Source: a virus. Taken from it: a DNA stretch of 26,352 nucleotides. Below, one piece after another: positions 14,776-23,652 of the stretch; position 1 is the stretch's first letter; every line of letters starts with the position of its first letter. The notes under the pieces are model-generated. The model had not been told where the DNA came from and did no database searches. It was given only the letters and a program-made list of their open reading frames with translations. The stretch is taken from IMG/VR virus record IMGVR_UViG_3300046517_000816, positions 1-26,352 of that record. The stretch is one strand, 5' to 3'. A program made the position numbers and the translations under genes.

Positions 14776-16671
14776 GTGGCCGCATCTGATCCATCGCCAG
14801 GCGTGGCGACGCGCACGGGCGTGCTACAGGGCGTTGCGGCGTTTAGCTGGGATAGTACCGCCTGGCAGCCTGTCGACCGTGCTGGGCCAGCGGTGGCGAC
14901 ACCGACGGGCGCGCTGCAGGGTGTCGCGCCATTCGCCTGGGACGGCTCTGTATGGCAGCCATCAGGTCGGGCTGGTCCGGGTGTGGCGACGCCAACCGGC
15001 GTGCTGGACGGCGTCGCAGTTTACACATGGTCAGGGTCAGCATGGACGCCGGCGGGCGGTACAGCCACGCCCTCGACGCCCAGCGGCGCCCTGCGCGGGG
15101 TGGCGGCATTCAGTTGGGATGGCTCAGCATGGCAGCCTGCTGCGCAGGCGGGGCCGAGCGTGCCGACGCCGTACGGCGTGCTGCAGGGCGTGGCTGTGTT
15201 CAACTGGACCGGCAGCGCCTGGTCGCCAGGCTCGGCGCTACCGGCTGGGGCTACGCTCGACCTGTCGTTCCTGACACCGGGATCATTGGACCCGCGCATC
15301 ACCTTCACACGCGCGTCCACAGCCACGTATTTCGACAGCACCGGCACGTTGCAGACGGCTGCAACGAACCTGATATTGCAGAGCAGCGATGCAAGCAACG
15401 CAACGTGGCTTAAGGCTGGTGCGGTTGTAGTAGCGCCAATTGTAACGGGCAATCAAACGACAGCGCCTGATGGAACCCTTACTGCCAGTCGTGCAGTGTA
15501 TCCTGCTGTGGTAGGAACGAATGCACTGAGCGTTGTTTACCAAAACATTGCACTGCCAACAGGGGTGTATACGTTCACTGCTTATTTGAAGGGCAATGTT
15601 GGTGGGGAGCGGGTATGGCTGTCGGTTGCTGGCTGGGGAAGCGGTCCGGTTGCGACGCTGACAACACAATGGCAACGCTTCACCTTTGTTACGCCTACAC
15701 TGCCTACGGCCACTTTTGGTTTTCAAATAGGCGTTGATTTACGCGATGGAGCACAAACCAGCACCTCCGCACAAACTATCTTCATATGGGGCACACAGGT
15801 TGAGGTTGGCTCATTAGCCTCGTTCTATACCCCCACCACGACCGTCGCCAACGGTGCGCCACGCTGGGACTACAACCCCAGCACGCACGCACTCAATGGA
15901 TTGCTGATCGAGGAAGCGCGGACCAATCTGCTGCTCAATAGTGCGACACTCGGCACGCAGTCTGTCACCGTCACGGCAGTTGCCACGACGCTGTCGTTCT
16001 ATGGCACCGGAACGGTGACGCTCAGCGGCACATTCGCGGGTTCTCTCGTCGGCACTGGTGCTTTCCCTGCCCGCGCATCACTGACGTTCACGCCCACCGC
16101 CGGGACGTTGACATGCACAGTCACAGGCACAGTGACCAACGCGCAAGTGGAAGCAGGCGCCTTCCCCACCAGCTACATCCCGACGACAGCAGCGAGTGTG
16201 ACGCGCGCAGCAGACAACGCCTCGATGCCAACCGCTGCATGGTTCAACGCAAGTGCGGGGACATTGCAAGCCGAAGTGATGATTGCACGTGCAACCGAAG
16301 CAGCGCGCTTCGCAGGGCTTGTGCAGATTGATAGTGGATCGAATACAAATCGCTTCAACATAACGACATGGACGGGGCTTAACTCTATTCGCATATTTGC
16401 CGCACCATCCAATCCAGGCGTGATCCTGGGGAACTGGATTGCGAACGCGATCACCAAAGGCGCTGCAACGTACGCCGGTCTTGCCGTGACCGGATCGCTG
16501 AACGGGGCTGCCATCCAGTCCGGTGCAATGGGTAGTTCGCCTGTTGGCATCAACAACCTGAAGGTTGGTTGCTCGGCCGCAGCCGGGGATGAACTCGATG
16601 GATGGATACGCCGTATCCGTTATTGGCCTCGTGCGCTGTCCAACGCCGAGCTGCAGGCGGTGACAAGCTGA
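14776..16671 (+). CDS. Repeat-containing tail fibre with carbohydrate-binding-like domains
   Basis: A 631-residue protein from GTG 14776, with GGAG seven bases upstream. Residues 8-156 are five 29-30-residue repeats with the pattern TPTGxLQGVAxFxWDGSAWQP. A motif common in phage tail proteins follows (RITFTRASTATYFDSTG, 174-190), then a jelly-roll-like domain (about 195-350), a GLLIEEARTNLLL junction (374-386), a second shorter beta domain to about 465, and a C-terminal concanavalin-like domain (about 475-631, ending in a WIRRIRYWPRALSNAEL-type strand). The DNA at 15403-15810 for the first jelly roll has only about 43-53% GC in lines counted by hand, suggesting an acquired domain. It is probably a receptor-binding fibre. 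The stop overlaps the next start (TGATG). Confidence 0.78.
   Translation: MAASDPSPGVATRTGVLQGVAAFSWDSTAWQPVDRAGPAVATPTGALQGVAPFAWDGSVWQPSGRAGPGVATPTGVLDGVAVYTWSGSAWTPAGGTATPSTPSGALRGVAAFSWDGSAWQPAAQAGPSVPTPYGVLQGVAVFNWTGSAWSPGSALPAGATLDLSFLTPGSLDPRITFTRASTATYFDSTGTLQTAATNLILQSSDASNATWLKAGAVVVAPIVTGNQTTAPDGTLTASRAVYPAVVGTNALSVVYQNIALPTGVYTFTAYLKGNVGGERVWLSVAGWGSGPVATLTTQWQRFTFVTPTLPTATFGFQIGVDLRDGAQTSTSAQTIFIWGTQVEVGSLASFYTPTTTVANGAPRWDYNPSTHALNGLLIEEARTNLLLNSATLGTQSVTVTAVATTLSFYGTGTVTLSGTFAGSLVGTGAFPARASLTFTPTAGTLTCTVTGTVTNAQVEAGAFPTSYIPTTAASVTRAADNASMPTAAWFNASAGTLQAEVMIARATEAARFAGLVQIDSGSNTNRFNITTWTGLNSIRIFAAPSNPGVILGNWIANAITKGAATYAGLAVTGSLNGAAIQSGAMGSSPVGINNLKVGCSAAAGDELDGWIRRIRYWPRALSNAELQAVTS
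14797..15243 (+). repeat. Five in-frame 90-bp repeats in the fibre gene
   Basis: Units encode residues 8-37, 38-67, 68-97, 98-126 and 127-156; the fourth is one codon short. Each has a Gly-Val-Ala core and a Trp-x-Gly-Ser-x-Trp pair. The units are diverged at the DNA level, so the array is not recent. Confidence 0.85.
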
Positions 16672-18212
16672 TGGCGCAGCCGGTTCCACTCAACGGGGGC
16701 GCCTACCAGGCGCGCAGCGTGACCGCTGCGGCGCAGCGTGCGCTCAACCTCTACGCCGAGCCGATCCCCGAGGCCGAGGGTGAGCCGGCGCGCATGTCGC
16801 ACTACCCGACACCCGGCAGCACCTGGCTCACCGAGATCGACACCGGCCCGGTGCGTGGCATCTACCAGGCCAGCAATGGCGCGGTCTACGTGGCGTCGGG
16901 CAACAACCTGCACTCGGTCAATCCCGCGACCTGGGTGGCGACAGCACTGGGCGGGCTCACGTCAGGCCTCACCACCCCCGTCTCAATGGCGGATAACGGG
17001 CTGGACCTGGTGGTGGTCGACGGCAGCGCCAACGGCTGGGTGGTCAACCTGATCGCCAATGTGATGACGCTCATCAGCGACCCGAATTTCTTCGGCGCCG
17101 ATAGCGTCCAATACCTCGACACGTTTTTCCTGTTCAACAAGCCAGGCACGCCGCAGTTCTACTGGAGCGGCAGCCTCGCGGTGACGTTCGATCCGCTCGA
17201 CTTCGCCAATAAGGAAAGCGCCTCGGATCTGCTGGTGACGATCGTGGTGGCGCGCCGCGAGGTCTACCTGCTCGGCGTTGCCACCAGCGAGGTGTTTTAT
17301 GACGCGGGCCAGCCTGGCGGCCCCGACGACAGTCAGTTCGCGCAGGTGCAGGGCGTATTTATCCCGCACGGCATCGCAGCGAAATACTCCGCCGCGTCCT
17401 ACGACAACGCGATCTTCTGGCTGTCGCGCAACAAGCAGGGGCGCGGCATCGTGATGACCAGCGCCGGCTATCAGACCAAGCGCATCAGCACCTACGCGAT
17501 CGAAACCGCGCTGCGTGGCTACGTTCGCATCGACGACGCGATAGGCTTCACCTACCAGATCAACGGGCATGTGTTCTACGTGCTGACGTTCCCAGCCGCA
17601 GATCACACCTGGTGCTTCGATACCGGCACGGGACTGTGGAACGAGTGGGGCTGGATCGACACTAACGGTGACGAGCACCGCCACCGCTCGAATTGCTTCT
17701 GCAGCGTCACCAACACCGGCAGCTCGATCAACAACACGCTGGTGATCGGCGACTGGCAGACCGGCGGCATCTACGCACTCGACAGCGATGTATACACAGA
17801 TGTCAGCGGCGAGGATGTTACCGGGCCGATCAAGCGGGTGCGCGCGTTCCCCCACCTGGTGAAAGACGGCCGGCGCATGTTCTACCGGGAATTTATCGCC
17901 GACATGGAGACCGGCACCGCGCCAAAGCTGGGGCCGGTGCCCGACAACCTGCTGGTGAGCCTCGACTGGTCCGATGACCGTGGGCACTCGTTCGGCAATC
18001 CGGTCACGCAGGCGATCGGCGGCACATCACCAACGCTCGGGGCCGGGGGGGATTACCAGACAGTCTTGCAGTGGCAACGTTGCGGAATGGCAAGAGATAG
18101 AGTGTTTCGCCTATCATGGACTGTGAACGCCCCCACGGTTCTCCAAGGGGCATGGGTTACAGCAGAAGCGGCTGATGCTGATGAGCCTGTGGCGGCAGCG
18201 GCAGCGGAGTGA
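16671..18212 (+). CDS. Packaged-DNA stabilisation/tail hub protein, P22 gp10-like
   Basis: A 513-residue protein (P22 gp10 has 472). ATG 16671 is chosen over an upstream in-frame start because it overlaps the previous stop (TGATG) and begins the family-typical MAQPVPLNGGAYQARSV. The chain is beta-rich with repeated blade-like segments: GIYQASNGAVYVASG, DNGLDLVVVDG, VQYLDTFFLFNKPGTPQFYW, and EVYLLGVATSEVFYDAG with YDNAIFWLSRNKQGRGIV. These match the propeller-like gp10 family. In P22, gp10 binds below gp4 and forms the hub of the tail. The Ala/Glu-rich end is probably disordered. Confidence 0.88.
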   Translation: MAQPVPLNGGAYQARSVTAAAQRALNLYAEPIPEAEGEPARMSHYPTPGSTWLTEIDTGPVRGIYQASNGAVYVASGNNLHSVNPATWVATALGGLTSGLTTPVSMADNGLDLVVVDGSANGWVVNLIANVMTLISDPNFFGADSVQYLDTFFLFNKPGTPQFYWSGSLAVTFDPLDFANKESASDLLVTIVVARREVYLLGVATSEVFYDAGQPGGPDDSQFAQVQGVFIPHGIAAKYSAASYDNAIFWLSRNKQGRGIVMTSAGYQTKRISTYAIETALRGYVRIDDAIGFTYQINGHVFYVLTFPAADHTWCFDTGTGLWNEWGWIDTNGDEHRHRSNCFCSVTNTGSSINNTLVIGDWQTGGIYALDSDVYTDVSGEDVTGPIKRVRAFPHLVKDGRRMFYREFIADMETGTAPKLGPVPDNLLVSLDWSDDRGHSFGNPVTQAIGGTSPTLGAGGDYQTVLQWQRCGMARDRVFRLSWTVNAPTVLQGAWVTAEAADADEPVAAAAAE

Positions 18213-18355
18213 TACTATCTACGGGCTGACGGAGCGCGCCAAACGCCCCGCCAGTCCTGACCACCCCGTTCCGACTGCAATCATCGCAAGTGGGCAAAAG
18301 ACCCTATCACATTTGCACGCCAAATCGGGCGGCTTCTCTGATTGGAAGATAGACA

Positions 18356-19186
18356 GTGGGCGCACCGATCGTTATCCCCGAGTGGCAGTGGTCCGATGCC
18401 AACGGCACCCCGTATGCCGGTGGATCTATTACTACGTATATACAAGGCACCTCGACGCCGAAATCGACGTGGACCGACCCTGGACTGACGGCGCTGAACA
18501 CCAACCCGGTGATACTCGACGCGGCTGGGCGCTCGCTGATGTTCGGGGACGGCGCTTATCGATTGGTGTTGCGCGATATCCACGGCAACCTGATATTCGA
18601 CATTCCTGCAACGACGATCGTCTCTGCCGCAATGGGTCCGGTAGTATCGGCGCCGACCATCCCCGACGCGCTCAACCTGCTGGGCGTCAATGCGCTGATC
18701 TCGGCCGAGGCTACGGCGCGCAGCAACGCCGACAGCGCCGAGCAGAACGCGAGGATTGCAGCCGATAATGCGATCACGGGCGCATATACGGCTGCCGATA
18801 CCACGCTGCAGACCAACATCACTAACGAGGCAGGATCGCGCGCCGCCGCCGACACCAACCTGCAGAGCCAGATCTCGGCGCTGCCGCCGGGCGTCACCAA
18901 TGCGGTGACTATGCAGACCGGCACCGGCACCAGCGCGGGCGGGACTGGCGCGGTCGCAGTGACATTCCCGGCGGCTTACACGGTTAACACGCAGGACTTC
19001 AACCTCAATGGCGGGACGATAAATCCGAAGGCGTTTTTCTCGATTTACCAACCAGTCGCTGTGACGCCAATCGGTCAAGTCACGACCTCAGGGGCTACCG
19101 GATATATGTGCATGATTGACGTTGTGACCGGCAACACGATCGCAGTCGCAAGCGCCGCCTTCACCTGGTTCGCGATCGGGCACTGA
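18356..19186 (+). CDS. Short tail fibre with virion-binding N-terminal domain and coiled coil
   Basis: A 276-residue protein starting at GTG 18356, with GGAAGA six bases upstream. Residues 1-90 form a known type of tail-attachment domain (PYAGGSITTYIQGTSTPK, then TNPVILDAAGRSLMFGDGAYR). Residues about 110-180 are Ala/Asp/Thr-rich coiled-coil repeats typical of trimeric phage fibres. The C-terminal 90 residues are Gly/Thr/Val-rich beta sequence that may form the tip. It is preceded by 143 non-coding bases (18213-18355) in which I see no clear signal. Probable role: trimeric fibre or adaptor attached near the gp10 hub. Confidence 0.75.
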   Translation: MGAPIVIPEWQWSDANGTPYAGGSITTYIQGTSTPKSTWTDPGLTALNTNPVILDAAGRSLMFGDGAYRLVLRDIHGNLIFDIPATTIVSAAMGPVVSAPTIPDALNLLGVNALISAEATARSNADSAEQNARIAADNAITGAYTAADTTLQTNITNEAGSRAAADTNLQSQISALPPGVTNAVTMQTGTGTSAGGTGAVAVTFPAAYTVNTQDFNLNGGTINPKAFFSIYQPVAVTPIGQVTTSGATGYMCMIDVVTGNTIAVASAAFTWFAIGH

Positions 19187-19189
19187 GCG

Positions 19190-19666
19190 ATGGCGGTCAG
19201 CGCACTCAATGCGGGCATTCCCAGCGGGCCTCTGCTGGAGGCGGATGGGACGCTCAGCAGCGCCTGGCGTGGGTTCTTCATGGCGCTGTATGCCCGCACG
19301 GGCGGCGCCTACGGCACCACGGTGGTGGGCGTGCAGAACGACGTCGATGCCGAGGCTGCGGCACGGGCTACAGCGGACACCACGCTGCAGGCGCACATTG
19401 CCGCCGAGGCCACCGCGCGCGCCGCTGGCGATGCCTCGGAGGCGTCTGCGCGGGCCAGTGGCGATGCAGCGCTCAATGCGGCGAAGGTCAATCGTGGCGG
19501 CGATGTCATGGCGGGGCCGCTCACGCTGCAGCAGGTTGGGTTCCAGGGCGTCGGCCCGCGTGGCACGCCGACGGTGACTGGCGCGTGGGCCGGCAACACC
19601 GCCGGCAAGGCGCTGTGCGTGGCGCTGGCTGCGTACGGCCTCGTGAACGATGCAACGAGTCCATGA
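19190..19666 (+). CDS. Second short coiled-coil fibre protein
   Basis: A 158-residue protein starting four bases after the previous stop. Residues 1-48 are a small folded start (LEADGTLSSAWRGFFMALYAR) like an attachment segment. Residues about 50-100 are heptad-type Ala/Asp/Thr repeats (EATARAAGDASEASARA), a trimeric coiled coil. RGGDVMAGPLTL, near residues 102-113, is a motif common in tail fibres, and a short Gly-rich end follows. It may extend the neighbouring fibre or form a separate thin one. The stop overlaps the next start (ATGA). Confidence 0.7.
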   Translation: MAVSALNAGIPSGPLLEADGTLSSAWRGFFMALYARTGGAYGTTVVGVQNDVDAEAAARATADTTLQAHIAAEATARAAGDASEASARASGDAALNAAKVNRGGDVMAGPLTLQQVGFQGVGPRGTPTVTGAWAGNTAGKALCVALAAYGLVNDATSP

Positions 19667-20217
19667 TGCGAAACTTTCAACTCGTAGCCGCCAACATCGA
19701 TGTGCTGCCGCTCGCACTGGAGATCTACCGGCAGCCCGAATTGTGGAACCAGCACAGCGCGCGCACGGGCGGCGCGGGCTCGTTCACCGGCACCGATGAC
19801 ATCTGGGTGCGGTTCCGCGATACAGCCGAGCTGGATTGCCGCGAGGCGTTCACCGAGCCGTTCGTGCCGGTGTTCTACCCCGCCTGGCACGCACTGCCGC
19901 ACCTGCGCCCGTTGGTGTTCGGCCTGATGGCGCGGCTCGAGGCGGTGCAGCTCGGGGGCATCCTGATCACGCGCGTGCCGCCAGGCTGCCAGGTTGCGCC
20001 GCACGACGATCGCGGACGCTGGCACCCGGAGTTCTTCCGCACCAAGGCCTACCTGCCGATCGCCAGCAACCCGCGCTGCGTCAGCACCTGCGAGGACGAC
20101 AGCCTAGTGATGTCGGTGGGCGAGGTCTGGCTGTTCGATAACTTGAAACTGCACAGCACGGTCAACGATGGCGATACCGATCGCATCACGCTGATCGTGT
20201 CGATGCGGGTGGAGTAG
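19663..20217 (+). CDS. 2-oxoglutarate/Fe(II) oxygenase, Asp/Asn beta-hydroxylase-like
   Basis: A 184-residue protein (ATG 19663, or the adjacent ATG 19666). The C-terminal half has the family pattern: VPPGCQVAPHDDRG (105-118) supplies the iron ligands H114 and D116; GEVWLFDNLKLHSTVNDGD (153-171) supplies the distal H164; and DRITLIVSMR places R174 where the co-substrate carboxylate is bound. Such enzymes couple 2-oxoglutarate decarboxylation to hydroxylation of a protein side chain or small molecule. It overlaps the fibre gene before it and is followed two bases later by a cupin gene. It may modify a virion protein or a host surface molecule; the substrate cannot be read from sequence. Confidence 0.8.
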   Translation: MMRNFQLVAANIDVLPLALEIYRQPELWNQHSARTGGAGSFTGTDDIWVRFRDTAELDCREAFTEPFVPVFYPAWHALPHLRPLVFGLMARLEAVQLGGILITRVPPGCQVAPHDDRGRWHPEFFRTKAYLPIASNPRCVSTCEDDSLVMSVGEVWLFDNLKLHSTVNDGDTDRITLIVSMRVE

Positions 20218-20219
20218 CG

Positions 20220-20558
20220 ATGCAGCGCGCACCCAACCAGCCGGTCTCCGTCGAGATCAAACTGACCGACGACCTGTTCGTTAAGACCGCCCAGGTGGCT
20301 GATGCCGGCACTATCATTCCGACCCACGCGCACAGCTATGACCACATCACGCTGCTAGCTTACGGCTCGATGCGGATTGAGGCGGATGGCGTCATGCTCG
20401 GCGACTACACCGGGCCGACCGGCATCCTGATCAAGGCGCACGTCAAGCACACTATGACCACACTGACAGATGGCGTGGTGTTTGCGTGCATCCACGCACT
20501 GCATGGCACCGACGCGGTTGAGATCGACGAACTGCACGAGCTGGAACTGGAGGACTGA
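20220..20558 (+). CDS. Small cupin protein
   Basis: A 112-residue single-domain cupin. The first metal motif is near THAHSYDH (35-42), giving H36, H38 and possibly H42, followed by a conserved Gly-Ser turn (AYGSMRI). A second motif around 72-78 (KAHVKH) supplies a last histidine (H74 or H77). Small cupins bind metal and act as isomerases, dioxygenases or sensors. It starts two bases after the oxygenase stop and ends one base before the next gene's start, so all three are co-translated. The acidic C-terminus (ELHELELED) is unusual for so small a protein. Function with the oxygenase is inference. Confidence 0.75.
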   Translation: MQRAPNQPVSVEIKLTDDLFVKTAQVADAGTIIPTHAHSYDHITLLAYGSMRIEADGVMLGDYTGPTGILIKAHVKHTMTTLTDGVVFACIHALHGTDAVEIDELHELELED

Positions 20559-20559
20559 G

Positions 20560-21318
20560 ATGCCTTGGGCAGCAGCCGCTATTGCTGGTTCGGCCGTCAT
20601 CGGCGCCGGCGCATCATTGGCTGGCAGCAGCCAGGCGGCGAAGAGCGCGAAGGACGCCGCCAACCTGCAGCAGCAGCAGTTCCAGACCACGCGCGGCGAT
20701 CTGTTCGACTACAACCAGGCGGGTCAGGCAGCGACCCACAACGCGCTGGCTCTGACCGATCTCGGGCCGACCGGCGGCGGGCCGAACTACGTCGATTTGG
20801 CATACAATCAGTATCTGCCGCCGCAGATGACGCAGGCGCAGCTTGAGCAGCAGCCTGGTTATCAATTCACCCTCGCGCAGGGGCTGAAGGCCACGCAATC
20901 GGCAGCCGCAGCACGCGGCCTCGGTGTCAGCGGATCGGCGCTCAAAGGCGCCGGAACATATGCGACGGGCCTGGCCGACAAGACATACCTCGACCAGTTC
21001 AATGTCTCGCAGCAGCGCTTTGGTGATGTGCTCAATCTCAACACCGCGCAGCAGGGCAACCTGCAGAGCCAGTTCGGACGGCTCTACAACCTGTCGGCAC
21101 TCGGTGAGAACGCTGCGGCGGCGACAGGTGTGGCCGGAACCTCGGCAGCCTCGACCGGCGGCAATTACCTCAACCAGGCTGGGTTGGCGGAGGCGGCCGG
21201 CACGACCGGCGTCAGCAACGCGCTCGCCGGGGGGGCGAACAACTATCTCGCCTACAATGCGCTGCAGCAGTACCTGAACCCAAAGACCGGCGGCTACACC
21301 GACCCGATCAACTCGTAG
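20560..21318 (+). CDS. DNA ejection protein, P22 gp7-like
   Basis: A 252-residue protein. ATG 20560 is chosen because the family start (MPWAAAAIAGSAVIGAGASL), a hydrophobic Ala/Gly segment, begins there; the frame is open upstream. It is followed by a Gln/Ala-rich helix (about 30-50), QQPGYQFTLAQGLKATQSAAA, and many short Gly-Asn-Ala repeats (NYLNQAG, GANNYLAYNALQQYL). This is typical of gp7-like proteins, which travel inside the capsid and enter the cell envelope ahead of the DNA. It opens the gp7/gp20/gp16-like set. Confidence 0.78.
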   Translation: MPWAAAAIAGSAVIGAGASLAGSSQAAKSAKDAANLQQQQFQTTRGDLFDYNQAGQAATHNALALTDLGPTGGGPNYVDLAYNQYLPPQMTQAQLEQQPGYQFTLAQGLKATQSAAAARGLGVSGSALKGAGTYATGLADKTYLDQFNVSQQRFGDVLNLNTAQQGNLQSQFGRLYNLSALGENAAAATGVAGTSAASTGGNYLNQAGLAEAAGTTGVSNALAGGANNYLAYNALQQYLNPKTGGYTDPINS

Positions 21319-21327
21319 GACCGCGCC

Positions 21328-23142
21328 ATGGCCGACGACCTCACGAACCTGCTGCAGGCCAACCGCTCCGCCTCGGTGCTGCAGGGCATCATGAACCCGG
21401 CGCAGGTGAACCCGCTGGCGGCGATGACCAGCGCGGCGCAGACGGCGGGGACGATCTTCGACGCTCGCGCCAAGCAGGGTCAGGGGCTGTGGGGGCAGGC
21501 GCTGCAGCAGTCCACCGACCCGACGACCGGCGTGGTGGACTACCAGAAGGCGAACCGGATCGCGGCGACCATGGGGCCAGCGGCGGCACAGGTCGCCGGG
21601 GTGAACCTGGGCAACAACTCCAACCTGACCGGGGCGCAGCTTGAGCAGGCAGTCGCGCGCACCAATTTTGTCGGCAGCCTGGCAGCGTCTGGGATGAACG
21701 ATCCATCGGACGCGAACTGGGCAAAGATCCGAGCGCAGGCGGTGGCGGCTAATCTGCCACCGAGCGCATTGGCTGAAATCGATCGGATAAGCGCAATGCC
21801 GCAGGAGCAGCGCGGCGCCGAGGCTTACAAGCATGTGCTCGGCAAAATGGATGCGCTCAGCCAGATGGCGCGCAGCCCCTATGCCACGCCAACCATGACG
21901 AACGTGGGGGCGGCTACCGTGCCAGTCACCAATATACCAGCGACTCCGTGGTCTCCAGGCTCATCAACTGTCCGGTCTGGTGGCGCGACAGTCGGCCCGC
22001 CGGCTGGTTCAACGACGTCAGCCACCGTTCCAATGGACGACCAGGGGATCATACCGCAGGACGCGAATGGCGTTCCGGCGCGCCCACCTAAGAGATGGCA
22101 GCCTGTTATGGTTCCAACCACAGCGGTCCCCGGCATTCCTGCCGGTGGCCAGACTGTCGTTTCTCCATCTTCAGGCGCGTCTGGTGGGGGTAGCCAACCG
22201 GCACCCACGCCGCCGAAGCCCGGGGCGCCTCCGATCCCAACGGGCTACCAGCCAAGAACGCCTGCGCCGAATGCGTCAGGAGGGGGCGACACCAGCGGTG
22301 GAACTGACATCCCGTGGCAGTTACCGTCCACGCCGGTGAGCGCTCAGCCTGCTCCCGCTGTACCGACCCAGGCGCCTGCGCCAGTGCCCCCTACGGGCAG
22401 CGGTCCGTCGGTAGCAAAGCCGCCGCTCATGACCTCGGCACCACAAGGACAGCCTGAGAAGCTGCAGGCCGATGTGGCGGCCTATACCAACGATCAAGCC
22501 ACAATCCCCACACAGATGACGCGAGTGCAGAACATCGCGCACGCTTATGACGCTCTTAACATGCTTAAATCCGCTACCGGCAAGGGAGCGGCTGGCATTA
22601 ACGATGTCAGAAGCTATTTGCAGACTCTGGGGCTTCTGCCGCAAGGCGCGGTGAAGGAACAGGAGTTGTTCGAGATCGCCCGCAAATATGCCGAGCGCTC
22701 CATGCTTGACGCGGCAGGAGGTGCGAGTACCGACCTGGGGAAACGCATGCAGGAGACTGCAAGCCCTGGAACCATACTCTCAACATCTGCTAATTTTGAA
22801 TTGATGCGCAACGATCTTGGCAAATCTCTACAGACCGTCGCGGCGTATAAGGACCAGCCGGATAAAACCGGGACCGGCTATCTGGAGAACCGCGCAAAGC
22901 TTGCTGATGTTACAGACCCAAGGGGTTTCGTGTGGAGCCTGTATTCAACAGAGGAGCAGGCGAAGATCAACGCCGAGGTGGAGAAGAACCCGGACGCGGC
23001 GGCTAAGCTGCACAAGGCGATCGGCATGGCGGGGCGGCTACAGTTGCAAGCCCCCGTCACGACACCGGCCGTTCGGCAAAAGCAGTCGTTTCTAGCCCCC
23101 CCTGCTATGTCAGCGCAGAACCCTTTGCAGATGACCGGATAG
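21328..23142 (+). CDS. Ejection/internal virion protein, gp20-like
   Basis: A 604-residue protein with AGGA five bases before ATG 21328. Residues 1-190 are Ala/Gln-rich helices. Residues about 190-375 are a long low-complexity stretch dominated by Pro, Gly, Ser and Thr. Residues about 380-590 are again helical and charged (AAYTNDQATIPTQMTRV, SYLQTLGLLPQGAVKEQELF), which may be the functional domain. Sequence similarity to P22 gp20 is not evident to me; the call rests on its place between a gp7-like protein and a transglycosylase plus gp16-like pair, and on composition. The disordered middle may help it unfold to pass the portal. Confidence 0.6.
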   Translation: MADDLTNLLQANRSASVLQGIMNPAQVNPLAAMTSAAQTAGTIFDARAKQGQGLWGQALQQSTDPTTGVVDYQKANRIAATMGPAAAQVAGVNLGNNSNLTGAQLEQAVARTNFVGSLAASGMNDPSDANWAKIRAQAVAANLPPSALAEIDRISAMPQEQRGAEAYKHVLGKMDALSQMARSPYATPTMTNVGAATVPVTNIPATPWSPGSSTVRSGGATVGPPAGSTTSATVPMDDQGIIPQDANGVPARPPKRWQPVMVPTTAVPGIPAGGQTVVSPSSGASGGGSQPAPTPPKPGAPPIPTGYQPRTPAPNASGGGDTSGGTDIPWQLPSTPVSAQPAPAVPTQAPAPVPPTGSGPSVAKPPLMTSAPQGQPEKLQADVAAYTNDQATIPTQMTRVQNIAHAYDALNMLKSATGKGAAGINDVRSYLQTLGLLPQGAVKEQELFEIARKYAERSMLDAAGGASTDLGKRMQETASPGTILSTSANFELMRNDLGKSLQTVAAYKDQPDKTGTGYLENRAKLADVTDPRGFVWSLYSTEEQAKINAEVEKNPDAAAKLHKAIGMAGRLQLQAPVTTPAVRQKQSFLAPPAMSAQNPLQMTG

Positions 23143-23652
23143 ATGCCGACCAACGATCAGTATGACGATCTGTTCGATGCGTGGGGACAGGCGCTCAACG
23201 TCAACCCACAGCTTGGCAAGACCGTATTCCACGTCGAGAGCGGTGGCGATCCGAACGTCAAAAACGGCACCGCTGGCGAGATAGGCCCCATGCAGATGAA
23301 GCCAGCGACCGCGCAGATGCTGGCAGTCAAGCTTGGGTTTGATCCGAAGAGCGTCGATCTCCATGATATGCGCTGGGCGGTGCCATTGGCCATGCAGTAT
23401 CTTGCGGATGGACTGACAGCCACGCAGTCGGCTGAGGGCGCGCTTGGCTACTACAATGCCGGGACCGCTGACCCGAAGCGGTGGCATCAGGACTACATCA
23501 CTAAGGCGCTCACGCTCTATCCCAACATGGCACTCACGCCAGCCGCCCCACAGCCCGCTACAGAGGCCCCGGCGTCCACGCAGACCAACACACCACCTCC
23601 AGCCCTGGCGTCCTCTGGCGCCACACAGGGCGGCAACCAGGCATCACCCTGA
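23143..23652 (+). CDS. Lytic transglycosylase (SLT-type) virion protein
   Basis: A 169-residue protein starting right after the previous stop (TAGATG). Residues about 20-115 form a lysozyme-like SLT domain: VFHVESGGDP with catalytic E32, GEIGPMQMKPATAQML (45-60), and LGYYNAGT (101-108). This enzyme cleaves peptidoglycan glycan strands, leaving anhydro-muramic ends. The remaining 50 residues are a Pro/Ala/Thr-rich disordered tail. It lies inside the ejection-protein set, so it probably opens a local hole in the wall during DNA entry rather than lysing the cell at the end. Its stop overlaps the next gene (TGATG). Confidence 0.88.
   Translation: MPTNDQYDDLFDAWGQALNVNPQLGKTVFHVESGGDPNVKNGTAGEIGPMQMKPATAQMLAVKLGFDPKSVDLHDMRWAVPLAMQYLADGLTATQSAEGALGYYNAGTADPKRWHQDYITKALTLYPNMALTPAAPQPATEAPASTQTNTPPPALASSGATQGGNQASP

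Noticed and set aside
14797-15243. CRISPR array
   Set aside because: The 90-bp units are in-frame, diverged protein repeats with no constant repeat/spacer pattern.
20614-21834. 406-residue minus-strand open frame opposite the ejection genes
   Set aside because: It is an antisense shadow in GC-rich DNA: the sequence is Arg/Leu/His-rich without domains, and two well-supported plus-strand genes occupy the region.
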